From Carya illinoinensis (lineage: Eukaryota; Streptophyta; Magnoliopsida; Fagales; Juglandaceae), in assembly GCF_018687715.1 (NCBI RefSeq), contig NC_056766.1, positions 44,308,933 through 44,372,932 of the forward strand: a stretch of DNA of 64,000 bases, in the 5' to 3' direction. A model generated the notes under the pieces. The model searched no databases, was not told where the DNA came from, and saw only the letters and a program-made list of their open reading frames with translations. Both the position numbers and the translations under genes were made by a program. Below are positions 25,101-35,914 of the stretch, one piece after another (the first letter of the stretch is position 1; each line of letters begins with the position of its first letter).

Positions 25101-26073
25101 CTGCTAAGTACACCTTCCCGAAATCACCAGTGACATAATTCTGCATGATTTCTCGGTGTGCTGTAGTGTGGAACGAGGCTCCTGAATCTAACACCCAAGA
25201 TTCAATTTGATTGTCGACTGAAAGAAGTAAGGCATCTTGGAGATCTTCTGTTGTGGCATTAACAAAGTCATGCTCATTCTTCTTCTTTGCTTCTTTGTAA
25301 TTATTTTTGAAGTGGCCAATCTTGCCACAATTCCAACACTGTACTTGTTTTCCGGACCTTGATTTACTTCTGCCTCTTCGGGACTTCGATCTGCCCCGAT
25401 TTGAACTTCTACTGGCTCCTCTACCTCTCGTCTCGAGGTTTAAGGCAGAACTGGAAGTTGATGCTTCTCCCGTATCTCTTCTGCGAACTTCCTCGCTAAG
25501 AATATGGTCCCGGATATCTTGATATTTCATCTTTGTTTTGCCATAAGAATTGCTGACAGCTGTTCTCATGGCCTCCCAGCTCTTTGGCAATTGAGCTAGA
25601 GCAATTAGTGCACGTACTTCATCATCAAATTCAATCCCCACTGAAGCTAATTGATTGATGATGGTGTTGAACTCATTCAGATGCTGAATAACTGGAGTTC
25701 CTTCTGCCATTCTCAAGTAGAATAGCTTGTACATCAAATGCACTTTATTATTGGCTGATGGCTGCTCGTACATGTCCGATAGAGCTTTCATCAAATCCGT
25801 CGTGGTCTTCTCCTTTCCCACATTGTGTGCAACTGATCTTGACAGTGTTAGTCGAATGACTCCCAACACTTGTCTGTTAAGGAAACTCCAATCTTCATTG
25901 CTCATGTCATCTGACTTTCTTCCTAGGAGTGGAAGATGTAGTTTCTTCCCATAGAGATAATCTTCTATCTGCATTCTCCAGTAGGCAAAGTCTGTACCAT
26001 CAAATTTTTCAATACCAACACCTTTAGCTTCTTCTCCAGCCATAACTTTACAAATGAGTTCAAATTCAAACAA
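22180..26073 (-). pseudogene. Copia B gag-pol polyprotein with two in-frame TAG codons
   Basis: One frame of 1,298 codons runs from 26073 to the TAA at 22180-22182. It is broken by TAG at 24019-24021 (a Trp in relatives) and at 22333-22335 (after TKHI in the RNase H). The likely start is the Met that begins MAGEEAKGVGIEKFDG, ten codons into the frame. Domains in order are gag, a zinc knuckle, protease DSG (WVLDSGASFH), GAG-pre-integrase LWHQRLGHMSEKG, integrase (DLWGPSPVAS, RSDNGGEY, QQNGVAERMNRT), RT with LLLYVDDMLVVG, and RNase H GYVDADLAGD. The zinc knuckle reads CWNCGKIGHFKNNY, so its last Cys is Tyr, which should abolish zinc binding. The RNase H Glu motif reads TTEVEY. Confidence 0.92.
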
Positions 26074-26123
26074 ACAAAGATCACCATTGCGTCCGAAACA
26101 CTCGAATTAGCTGGAAACGAGTC

Positions 26124-26392
26124 CGGAATGATCCAAATAGTTTGTTAGCACTATTTGATCGTCGCGATGGAACTCCAACTGGCGTGATCTAGCCCAAAAA
26201 ATGATCTGCAACACGTAGATGGTTCAGATCTAATGTACTGATGCCGAATCTCAAAATTTCGACCGTACGGATGAGTCCGGAATGATCCAAATAGTTGGAA
26301 AGCACTATTTGATCGTCGAAATCAGACTCCGAATGGCTTAGATCTAGCCAAAAAACAGATCTGAAAAACGGAAGGTTCTGATCTGTCTGGCG
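26124..26392 (-). repeat. Tandem 148-bp duplication in the copia B leader
   Basis: GTCCGGAATGATCCAAATAG at about 26124 recurs at about 26274, each copy followed by AGCACTATTTGATCGTCG and, further on, GATCTAGCC and AAAATGATCTG or AAACAGATCTG. The copies are diverged. This is untranslated leader between the primer site and gag. Confidence 0.7.
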
Positions 26393-26393
26393 C

Positions 26394-26700
26394 GTGAGAT
26401 ACACGCGCTTCACAGTGCGCGTGGGCAACGCATGGGCACGTGTAATACACGCGCGTACAGTACTGTGCTCGTGGGGAGAGTGAGGCGCGTGTGGCACACG
26501 CGCCGAACCTCTCTAGGGCGCGTGGGGGCGCGTGGGCGCGTGTCCTTCACGCGTCTTCAACCTCTGGCGCGCGTGGGGGCGCGTGGGAGCGTGTGGTACA
26601 CGCGTCTTCAACCTCCGGAGCGCGTGGGGCGCGTGAGTTGCAGCAGATGCACGCGCCGGTCTTCTAGGGGCGCGTGTGGCCTCGTCCGACCTTCGTTTTC
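26394..26700 (-). repeat. CpG-dense tandem-repeat leader of copia B
   Basis: The stretch is dominated by GGCGCGTG and CACGCG words. It includes degenerate repeat units of roughly 60 bp that contain ACACGCGTCTTCAACCTC (near 26546 and 26597) and GGGGCGCGTG. It is strikingly GC- and CpG-rich compared with the AT-rich window. The open frames across it on both strands are low-complexity artefacts. Confidence 0.75.
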
Positions 26701-26816
26701 GATTCCGTTTGTGGCAACGGATTCGTCTCGACGCGAGGAACACCGTGGAGGTGTCAAAAATTGATTTTGAACAACTTAAATTTTCAGACAGCTCGAACCA
26801 GTGCTCTGATACCAGT

Positions 26817-27192
26817 TGTTGGGAGCTGTTCTGACACAGAGACGATTCTAAATAAAGGAGGGACAAAATTTAACGTGGTTCGGCAATTGCCTACGTCCAC
26901 AGCTACTGTAATTTCACTATAAAATGATTTTTATAGAAAACTCTCTCTCACCCACTCTCTACACTTCTCTGCTTTCTCTCTTCCACGCTTTGCACTCAAT
27001 TGCACTCTCTGATACTTAAGCTCTCCTATTTATAGGAGAGCAGATCAGTACTATGCAGCAAATTGCTGCATGATTTTTGGGAGGTGGGGAGGTGCTTAAC
27101 AAAAGCACCGAACGGTGCCTTCGGTGCCTAATATGCCAAAATAGTAAACGGTGAGCCATGCACCGTTTACTTCTTTGTCTCCATCTGCAACA
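26817..27192 (-). repeat. Copia B 5' LTR
   Basis: The 376-bp repeat equals the left LTR in length. The minus-strand primer site TGGTATCAGAGCA lies directly next to it at about 26803-26815. Confidence 0.93.
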
Positions 27193-28196
27193 TGAATAAT
27201 CATTTAATTGGCTAAAATACTAACAAAGACTAGATACTCAAATTGTAAGTTATTTATAACACATAACAAAGACTAATCAAACCTCTTGGAATTAGTCATT
27301 CGAAAATCAATATTATAAGAATTCAGTACAGTACTTCTAAGATAAAATCTTGGATGATGCTATAAATCCTAAAAGGCCAAATCACGACCACCTCGTAGCT
27401 AGAAATAATTTTTTAAGCCACAAATGTCGGATGTAATGTAAGTACGAAAATACAACCTTGGTGCGTGGTCATGATAGACTTTTATATATAATTTCAATTG
27501 TAATGGAAGAAATGTAATGGTAGCTATAAGAAATGAAATTTTATTTCTGTAGGTAGCTATAATTAAGAAAGTAATTGGAAAAAATGTAATGGTAATTGGA
27601 TATTATATATATATATATATTAGAACAAAACATTTTTCAATGCCAACTAACTACAACATTAAGTTAGATGATGTGGAGAGATGAGATGTCCAGTGCAGGT
27701 TAGTAAGAAGTGTTTGTTCCATGATTAATTGTGGCACAAAAATTCATGATTGGGAAAAGAACTTGGAGCAGTAAGGATCATGATTTGGTTTAAGATACGA
27801 GACCTCCATAACGGAATGAGTGCTTGGATGGTACCGTTACTTGAATAATATTGAAAGGAGGAGGCCGATCATTATCGGGAACAGCAGCTAGCAGCCGTCC
27901 AAGAGCAGAATTATAATTGGCAAAGATGCTATAAAGTCTATTTGATATTGAGTAATACTACACATCATCTTACACCACACACTTTATATATTTTAATATT
28001 ATTTTTTATTTTTATTATTTATTATTTTATTTTATTCTTGTTAAACTAATTAAGTTATTCTATTTATCGATTATATACTACATATTTGTTATAAAAAATA
28101 AAAAATAAATTAAAATAAATGTAATGTGTGAAATGTGAGGATGTTAAATAGAATTTTTCTTTAATATTTATGTCTAAATGGGCCCTATTTAATTGG
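27193..28196. repeat. End of segmental copy 2, then intergenic DNA with a MITE
   Basis: The stretch 27193-27495 matches 14571-14857. The remainder shows no gene. A palindromic AT-rich unit at about 27950-28158 has rough inverted ends (ACACATCATCTTACACCACAC and GTGTGAAATGTGAGGATG), as in a small MITE. A TA microsatellite lies at 27602-27620. Confidence 0.6.
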
Positions 28197-29215
28197 TGTT
28201 GGATCCAAGAAACTATTTAAAGTCCAAAAATATTATTTGGACAAGTTCGGCTCATGTTGTTGGGATTTAAGATCTACCCGTTTAGATTGTTTAGTGATTG
28301 AGCGAAATAGGCACAAGACCCAAAATCCATAGGAAATTATGAGCCAAGACCCAGTTGCAAATGGAAAACCTAGACCCGAACCACCCCCGCACGTAGGACA
28401 TCATCTCCAACCTAGGGTTACCCCCTACCGCTCCATTTTTCCCACTACCATGCACCACCAGACAAGGTCAAGGAAGCCCCCTAGCTAGCTCTAGTTTCAT
28501 GTTCACTCCCACATGCACTGCCTAACCAGGTGGGGACATCAAGCTCTGTCATATACATCTCCTCTGCCGAGCCCCTCTCACAACCAGCAGCACTGTTACC
28601 AACCTCCACCCACCTCCCACCGTGAGGGTTGCACCAATGTATAAGTCGCTTGAGACCACCAACTAACCACTACACCAGCGAAGCCAAATGCCACCGATGC
28701 ATCAACATGCCTCTATGTCTCCTAGAAATCACACCAAAACCGTAAGCCCTACACTGAGATATACCCAACCAGCTCCACCCACAGCCATGGCCAGCCCCTC
28801 CTTTTTCTCAATGAAACTCTTTCTCTCTCTCCCTCGGCCAGCCTCTCTCTCTCTCTCTCTCTCTATATCTCTCGGTTTCTCCCTCGTATTGCGCTAGCTC
28901 ATCCATACATGGCATTATTGCTCATCCATAGGTAGATAGATAGCTCATCCATCGATCCATACATGGCATTATTGCTCTATTACGGTTATAGAAGAATCCA
29001 CAAGATCCTCCTCAGATCATGCTATCAATAATGCTGTATCTCTTATCAAAACCCAATCCCATGAATCTAGGCAATCCCTTGATTATAGACAATAGCTATA
29101 GATGGATATGTTGACTTTGTCTGTAAATTAACTTGCTGTAATATTGCTCAGAATATTCTATAAATGAAATACAAGCACCACCAGTAAACAAGCGGTGGTT
29201 TTTCAAACCTTGTCA
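28197..29215 (+). repeat. Putative copia LTR upstream of a gag fragment
   Basis: The right boundary is set by TTGTCA followed at once by a tRNA-Met-like primer site TGGTATCAATAG (29216-29227). The left boundary near TGTTGGATCC at 28197 is a guess. The stretch contains a CT microsatellite (about 28846-28865). A partner LTR was not found in the window. Confidence 0.4.
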
Positions 29216-29256
29216 TGGTATCAATAGTCCTGTAGGATTCACCTCCCTCGATCCAA

Positions 29257-29533
29257 ATGGCCTCCGAAATCCCGTCCCTACTCTGTGTTTCAACCCCACA
29301 GTCCACCTCCAGACCATCAAGTTATTCTTCAAACTATCTCCTCTGGCGTAGTCAAGTGCTGCCATTGCTGCAATGTCAACATCTCCTTGGCTTTGTTGAT
29401 GGCTCCATCTAACCTCCCTCTGCCACTCTCGGTTCTGGTGACTCTGCCACTGTAAATTCAAAATTTGCTGAATGGCAGCAGACCGATCAACCAGTACTCA
29501 GTCTCGAATTCCTTCCACTTATAATTTCCTGCG
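29257..29533 (+). pseudogene. Copia gag N-terminal fragment
   Basis: Forty-one bases after the primer site an ATG opens MASEIPSLLCVSTP, followed by SSNYLLWRSQVLPLLQ and HLLGFVDGSI. This is the N-terminal gag signature of a plant copia lineage different from elements A-C. A TAA, where a relative would have a Gln codon, interrupts it. The frame then continues to KFAEWQQTDQPVLS before homology ends near 29533. No pol follows. This is a truncated remnant. Confidence 0.7.
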
Positions 29534-31168
29534 GTACTGTCGGTGTCCTATGGTAAGTGCAGTACAACTACTGGCCGCATGCACCATGCATTAATCATTT
29601 TTATTTTTATTACTATTATTATTATTCCTATTTGGATTTCTAGCGCCATTTCATTAATTCGTCCGTTTGATTTCCGACACACATGTACTAATAATTTTTA
29701 CTGGTATTGCATATATATATGCAGCTGGGCATAGATAGGATGCTTATGGATTGCAAAACCTCTTCTTCAATTGTCTTCCCTGAAGTTGAAGCTTTTTATA
29801 TATATTATCCTGATCTTTTAATGGAGCCAATATTCGGTTATAATATCTATATATGTTTGTATTTATTAATGCACAATAAGGCCAGTAATATTAATGTCGT
29901 TGAAGCTTAATTTGTATTTTGATCTTGGTGATGATCTGTCCTCATGTACGTGTAGCCAGCAGCTTGTTGAGCTACTACAAGCAGGGTTTAATTTGCTGTG
30001 TTCAGCCTAAGGTTTGGGCTCTGCCAGATATGTATAAAACATGGGATGGTTGCCGGATGCCCCATTATATATTGTCATGATATCCTGTTAATGTGCTAGC
30101 CATTGCTAAATTATCGATCGTTATGCTCTTAGGGAGTGCTTTTCTGGCCTGTTTTTCGTGCGTTTTTTGACTTTGTTAATGTAATATAATGTCGCTTGGA
30201 GTGATTGGCCACCCGCGAGGTCTGTTCTTTTTCCCTAATCTCTAGATAATTCGTACGTGTACTAGACTAGCTACTAGTACTATATCTTTCACGTACATAT
30301 ATATATATGGTTAATTACTAAGATAACGTTACCTGTATGCTAAGAAAAACTTGAATTATCAATATTATTGATATTAATTAATTAGTACTTGTGATGACTT
30401 CCTAGGCATGAATATTTTATCGATGAATTAAGATAAATAATTTTGCCATTAACCAGAAGCAAAAGTTGACTGAGATCAGCGAGCTAGCACATGCATGTGT
30501 GGCTGGAAATTATAATGCCAAGTCGTGTGCGTGGCTTGCACATGATCATATGCATGGGATAAAAGTTGAGAGTAGTGCTACATGTATTTACAGTTTTAAT
30601 ATACTTTTATTTACAATAATCATTTTGTTAATTTTCTGACATGTGAATAAGCTAGCAAATTTTTTGTAAATTTTTTTTAAGTCCATTTAACATTTATTTT
30701 GGTAAAGATCTATTATATTCTTTGGAAAATGTTAACATTTAACATTTAACATCTTGTTAGTATTCTAGAATAATATTCAATGAGTCTCATACAATGAGTT
30801 GTATGGACATCATGCGTGTACGAAAGTTTTTCCTAGAAAATGAAAATAATCTTTTTGAGGTGGATTAATTAATAAACAAGCAATATTCAACTAAAAAATT
30901 TTAAAACTCGTAGCTGGTTCGTTATTTTCAGTACGTAATATCTCACATCATGCTGCATGCACCATGAGCCGGCTCATAGGGACGGCCTTATTGTTTACAA
31001 TACAAGCTTCTATTCTTGTATAATACACACAACGTCTAGATCATAAGGTCATATCCTCGATCTTCCTTATTGTTGAGAATACAAACACACGGTACCATAT
31101 CTGATTTCAGGGCTTCATGTTGCTGATTATTGTTGGTATATATATAATACAAGCCGACTTGATGATCA
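29534..31168. other. Intergenic, 3' flank of GH18 copy 2
   Basis: I see no supported gene. The block at 30465-30562 and its continuation from 30770 match the 3' flank of GH18 copy 1 (about 2920-3050). Between these blocks about 207 bp of AT-rich DNA is present here but absent there. A TA run lies at about 30300. Confidence 0.55.
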
Positions 31169-32790
31169 CTAATTAGCACAAGTATCCCATGTCTTGAAAG
31201 CTGCAAAGACAATAATTTATAAGAAGTGTACATGAGGTTGGTAGATGGAACAAAATAACAATAATAATAATTTTCAGGAAAAAGGAAAGCATGCATGACA
31301 TGTTGTAATGCATACAACCAAATTAGATTAATTGCCAAGAGCTAATTAATGGCTTATAAATGACAGAAAACACAGTTCTTTAAATGAAAAACTTAAATTG
31401 GAACGCCACCCCTTTATATAATAAATAAACCAAAATTTGCATTAAATAACAAAAATAAACAACTTTAATTATAATATTTGACATTGCAGCTAGCTAGTTA
31501 ATTGCTTTTTCTTTCTTTCTTTCTTTCTTTCTTTAAGGATTGTTCGAGACGACTCAATTAAAGATATTTCAGCCTTAATTACATTTAACGAATATATATA
31601 TATATATATATATAAGTCGTTCGGATAGGTCACTGTATATTCTCGATCGTACGAGTATCGCAAAAGAAAATTTATAGACGTCACCATCATGAGTTGGAAC
31701 TTGGAAAGGTATATAAAAATATTGTAAAATTCATATATATAATATGCTAACCTGTTTGTGAAAGAGACCAATTATCATCGGCGCCCACGTGCCATGCAGT
31801 GTAACCGAGCAGTCCCTTTTCCTTGCGTGAATATGTAACCTTCGAGATTATGCTTTCCAAATCATCGTACCCAAGCCACGTAGTACCAGCATAGCAATAG
31901 TTTGTGAGGTACGTCTCATCGAACACTGTTGTGGCGTTTTGGTAGCCTATGAATTTCTTGACTGCGACAAAAGGAACGGATCCATCGACGGATTTACCCA
32001 GTACGACGGCCAGTCCATGTGCTGGTGCAAATAAACCATGTTGCGATGGATTATTCAGAATCCAGGCCCAGCCGAAAAAGGGAAGCCCTACGACCAATTT
32101 TTTGGCATGCACACCTACCGTAATCCATGTATCGATGCTTGCTTCCACGCAAAGTGATACGTTTCTCTTGTTTTTCAAAGGTGCAGGGGGTGCAGTCTCG
32201 TTGGGTGACGATGCGGGGGTATAGAAGTTATAGGCCAATACGTGGATCCAGTCCAAGTTGTTTGAAATAGCCCTACAAGGATAGCGCGCCGAGCAGATAT
32301 CCGGCGAGTGAAATACCTCTGCGGTTAGAAGCAACCGAGCCTTGGTGGTCTTCAGGGCCTCAATTTCCACGGCAGCTCGCCATTCCTTGAGGAGCGACTC
32401 AAGATTGGTCATTTCCACGGCCGTGGATGGGTACTGCCAACTGAGGCAAAGACCATGGAAGTTGTTTGCCCTGGCTAGAGTTATGGAGGAACCTATGAAT
32501 ATTTTACGGTTTTCTTGCATGCTAGCCATTGAAGCTAAGGTCGAAGATACGCCAGGGGCCCCACCACCGATGGACAAAAGGGTTTTAACATCAGGGTTTT
32601 CTATTTGCACAGTTCGGGTGAAGGTTTCAAACTGGTGCTTGTATAGGGTGGGAAAGGTAACTTGGTAAGTGGGGTCGACATCCGCAAAGGCGGCAAAAAG
32701 ATGGGTGTAAAGGGAGGATTTTATGTCGGACACCGGGAATGCACTGTGGCAATGCCAGTATCCGGCTTTCACGACGCCAGTTGAAGCCAT
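31169..32790 (-). CDS. GH18 chitinase-like protein with all catalytic acids replaced (copy 2)
   Basis: There are two exons. The first is 32790-31752, ending CAAACAG|GTTAGC in phase 1. The second is 31200-31169, after acceptor CTTTGCAG, and encodes AFKTWDTCAN and a stop. Together they give 356 residues, the usual class V length. The protein begins MASTGVVKAGYW with no signal peptide, so it is predicted cytosolic. LLSIGGG, the alpha/beta insertion domain and C-terminal AWHVGADDNW are all kept, so the barrel fold is probably intact. The catalytic motif reads H-G-L-C-L-S-W-Q (residues 112-119): both core Asp and the proton-donor Glu are gone. The YDF motif reads YNF (Asp to Asn). Chitin hydrolysis is therefore not expected. 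A carbohydrate-binding or lectin-like role is possible, as known for some inactive GH18 plant proteins. The open frame is intact and the promoter is shared with copy 3, which argues against a simple pseudogene. Confidence 0.88.
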
Positions 32791-32914
32791 ATTTGAAGAG
32801 ATCGAAGACTGGGGGCAGTGCGGTACGTTCTACTCTTTGCAGTAGTTGCCAGAGATATATATATATATATGTGAGATTTAATTTGGTACGCAGCTTTGAG
32901 AAGATAGAGCACGC

Positions 32915-32924
32915 CTATATATAG
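32915..32924 (-). promoter_or_regulatory. TATA box of GH18 copy 2
   Basis: CTATATATAG on the minus strand lies about 125 bp upstream of the ATG. It is embedded in a GCACGCCTATATATAG block that copy 3 repeats at 39161-39176. Confidence 0.6.
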
Positions 32925-33600
32925 CTAGCCATTTGATCGAAGCCATAAAGATACTATCATCAATTAATATATTCGACTCATGTTGTCCCAAACAGCGACA
33001 CTGCCACTTGAATGGCCTAATCCGAGACAGCTGGGCTAGGCTTTTAGATCATGGCGAATCTATGATCTGTGCATGGCTAGCTAGCGTGCGTACGTCATGC
33101 TTCCACTTCTGCATGCATGATGTATATTACAAAAGAGATGTGGACTCTGGTGTGAACAAACTGCATCGTCAATCAAGGAATATTGAATATTTCTTTTTAG
33201 TACGTACACTTAGCTTTAGTGCAGAGCATATATCACCATCAGCTATATATCAACTTTGGAGCTGCTTCCCCGTATTAATCCTTCTTTTTTAAGCTATACG
33301 TACTTGAATATCTATTATCCTCGGCCTTTTGAAACTAGTTGATATGCCACTACTTTTCAATTCTAATGTGCATCCAGAAGCCATCTGAGATTTATAATTA
33401 ACCTAAGCCCTATACATATATCAAGCATCAATCATAGACATTTCTACGTCGGAATCGTTTAGGATCGACTATTATTTGTATCTTTATATCTCAAAGTGGA
33501 TTGAGGAACCAATCTCTCAATTTCAGACCCTATCGCCAACGAATAAGTTCTTCTTCTTGGCTGTTTGTGGGATATTGGACCAAGGCTATATATTGGCTAG
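32925..33600 (-). repeat. Duplicated upstream region of GH18 copies 2 and 3
   Basis: By eye this is collinear with about 39177-39660. Shared words are CAGCGACACTGCCACTT, GACAGCTGGGCTAGGCTTTT, GCATCGTCAATC and the GGCTGTTTGTGGGAT / GGCTGCTTGTGGGAT pair at the far end. The duplication that produced copies 2 and 3 therefore carried about 0.5-0.7 kb of promoter. Confidence 0.75.
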
Positions 33601-33699
33601 CTTTTAAAAGGAAGATATATAAACTATATAAATATATATATATATATAGGGTCATGCGGCGAAATGTTTTTGTTTCAACAGAAACTCATTCGCTTTTCT

Positions 33700-34760
33700 A
33701 AAGATTAGAAGCAGGGACAACAGATCCTACTTTTATGCACATACTTTATTCGTGTTGGCCCTAAAATCATTAACGTTGGAATACAAATCTCAAGGCCAAC
33801 AGCATTTTAGATTTTCCTGATATACACTTACAGACCTAAATTTTTCTAGGCTTTTCAAAACCAAGTTAATACATTAGATAGCATCTAAAACCCCACTTCA
33901 CGAAATAACTTGCATTTTCCAGGATATTGGATGGAAATAGCTTCCTTCACCCGACCATTAATGAACATACTAAACCAACATCTCAGCAGTAGACAAAAAA
34001 CGACGCATAGAAAAAATTAAGGAAATATAAATGGTGAAAGTGATTCCTGCTTTTACACTCAAACTTCTATGACAACCTCATAGACAAACAAAAAGCTCCA
34101 ATTTTTGTAAAGCAAGGTGCGCGGCTGAAGGGGGAGAGAGAGACAAAAATGAGTTGCAGTGATACCTGTGGTGGCGGAAGGTATACCCTGTAGCAGTAGG
34201 TTCCACAATGTCTACGTCCGATACAACGGTTGGAAATCGGAGGGGCAAACCACTCCGACACTAATCACACACACACAGAGCGGGATGGGGAGGAAACGAT
34301 GACCGTAGCTTCCGCGGAAGGGAAATGTAGTGGTGGAGAATCTAGGGTTCAGGACCTCTTCGACGATCGACGGTAGATTTCCAACCTTGTGTATATCGTT
34401 GGTTAGCTGGGCACCGAAGGTGGAGGAAATCGGCAAGAACTTCGAAGTGGACAAGGGTAGCTGGTAACAGAGTTGTTTCGGGGGGAAAAATAAATTGTCC
34501 TCTAATTTTTGGCGCCCTGAGGCAATAGCAACGGTATCACGCCGTTGTAACAAGTGTTTTAGAAAAGCAAGGCGTATTTTCGCCGCTATAAAATAAGTTT
34601 CCGCTGCAAAAAATAAAGCCTAGCGGCCCACTTCATTAAATCAGTTCTTGCAGCGAAATCTTTGCAACATTACATATTTTGCTACAAAAAACTATCTATT
34701 GCAGCGATTTTTATTGCAACAAAATAAAAAACGCTGCAAAAAGGGAGATTTCTTGTAGTG
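33700..34760. mobile_element. CACTA (En/Spm)-type non-autonomous element, one end only
   Basis: The right side ends in TTTCTTGTAGTG, whose reverse complement CACTACAAGAAA is the classic CACTA terminal inverted repeat. Inside it are the subterminal GCAGCGAAATC / GCAGCGATTTT repeats typical of such elements (about 34540-34750). The left end was not recognised, so the start given here is arbitrary. The interior (34140-34555) is GC-richer, includes an open minus-strand frame of 113 codons without recognisable family, and could be captured host DNA. Confidence 0.5.
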
Positions 34761-35754
34761 GCATATCCCTAAAGGGAAGGCTGAGATAAAGGGCATAAAT
34801 GTTCAATTGATATTAAAGGATCTCGTAGAATCCAGAGACAGTCAATTTGAATCTCATACTAAATGGCAAGATGATGTCACACAGATTATGGAGGATGTTG
34901 ATGAAAGAAGGGAGAATTTTACAGAGAAGATGAAACAAAATGTTGTGCCTTCCACGATGTTAAAAAAACCAAATATTGGACTTGAAGACCAATATGGGCC
35001 TATGGCTCATACGAAATTTTATTTTATATAAATCCACTTTGTAGGAGTTATATAAATGAGTATTAATTGGTCCTCACTCACAAGTAATTTATAATTAGAG
35101 TTCAATTATACTTTATCAGAACTAACCACTTCAATGCAGATCAACAGCTCTAAGCCCAACAATAGGTAAACATCTATGGCTCCTATTTATGGGAAATATC
35201 CAATTAAGAGTGAAGACTATATTTAAAAACGAGATAATTAGCTGAATTGTTCTTGAACTCTCTTTATTAATTTCAAGTAAAGATCAGCTTATTAACTTAA
35301 GTACTATCAAAGTCTCCCCAAACTTTCGAGACCCCACGCGCAAATTCTGGTGACAAGTTTATGATTTTGAAAGAGAGGCTCTTCACCATGCATAGTCCCA
35401 CCGTTTAGTTGAAAAAACAAAACTTCATCAATACTTTTCACACAAAATTGTTTTTGAAGTTTCAATAATACGACATGTGATAATATGGGATTGAGTTTGG
35501 GTTCATGATCTGTGTAGATCATCGATCAAGAGACCACCATGATGACATTCTAGTTTAGAACCTGCAGACCCGTTTGGAACCTATTTAGAGCATCTTGCGC
35601 TTTAGGTATGTTTCATTTAATTGCTAATTTACAAGCTAGTGTTTCATTCTAGTTTGTCTCGATTATATTTTAATTTCCAACCAATACTTCGGCCGACAGT
35701 ACTATTAAGGTTGTGACTTTAAGTATGGGCTCAATTAATATTGGGTCTGGCCGC
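34761..35754. other. Intergenic; one unassigned open frame
   Basis: The plus strand is open at 34807-35031 for a charged sequence containing VESRDSQFESHTKWQDD and FTEKMKQN. I do not recognise it. It has no splice context and may be a fragment of an exon or of a transposon. Nothing else here looks coding. Confidence 0.3.
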
Positions 35755-35880
35755 GCTATAAGAAAACTGCTTATTTGAAACCAGTTAATTCCAGTGAAAT
35801 GACTATTTTAAGCTAAATTTGATTGCAAATAGTATTTTGGTTGCAATAAATTGATCACAAAAATCTGATTTTCTTATAGC
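35755..35880. mobile_element. 126-bp MITE with 12-bp terminal inverted repeats
   Basis: GCTATAAGAAAA at the left end and TTTTCTTATAGC at the right end are exact reverse complements that enclose 102 bp. The ends resemble CACTA-derived MITEs. It stops 34 bp before the NUP54-like start codon. No clear target duplication was seen. Confidence 0.65.
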
Positions 35881-35914
35881 ATGGGTTGAAAATCCTATTT
35901 GAATGATTTTAAGG

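Larger units (their letters stand above)
21733..27192 (-). mobile_element. Ty1/copia LTR retrotransposon B, full-length, disabled
   Basis: Two 376-bp LTRs with TGTTGGGAGCTG...CTGCAACA ends are flanked by the target duplication TGAAT (21728-21732 and 27193-27197). On the minus strand a canonical initiator tRNA-Met primer site, TGGTATCAGAGCA, follows the right LTR. A polypurine tract, AAGTGGGAGAT, abuts the left LTR. The LTRs differ at only a handful of positions by eye. The 740-bp leader between the primer site and gag is unusual: it is rich in CpG and built of tandem repeats. The element lies in copy 2 of the segmental duplication. Confidence 0.95.

Noticed and set aside
26432..26866. Arg- and Thr-rich frames across the copia B leader
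   Set aside because: They are open on both strands only because the repeats are GC-rich, and they lie between the primer site and gag.
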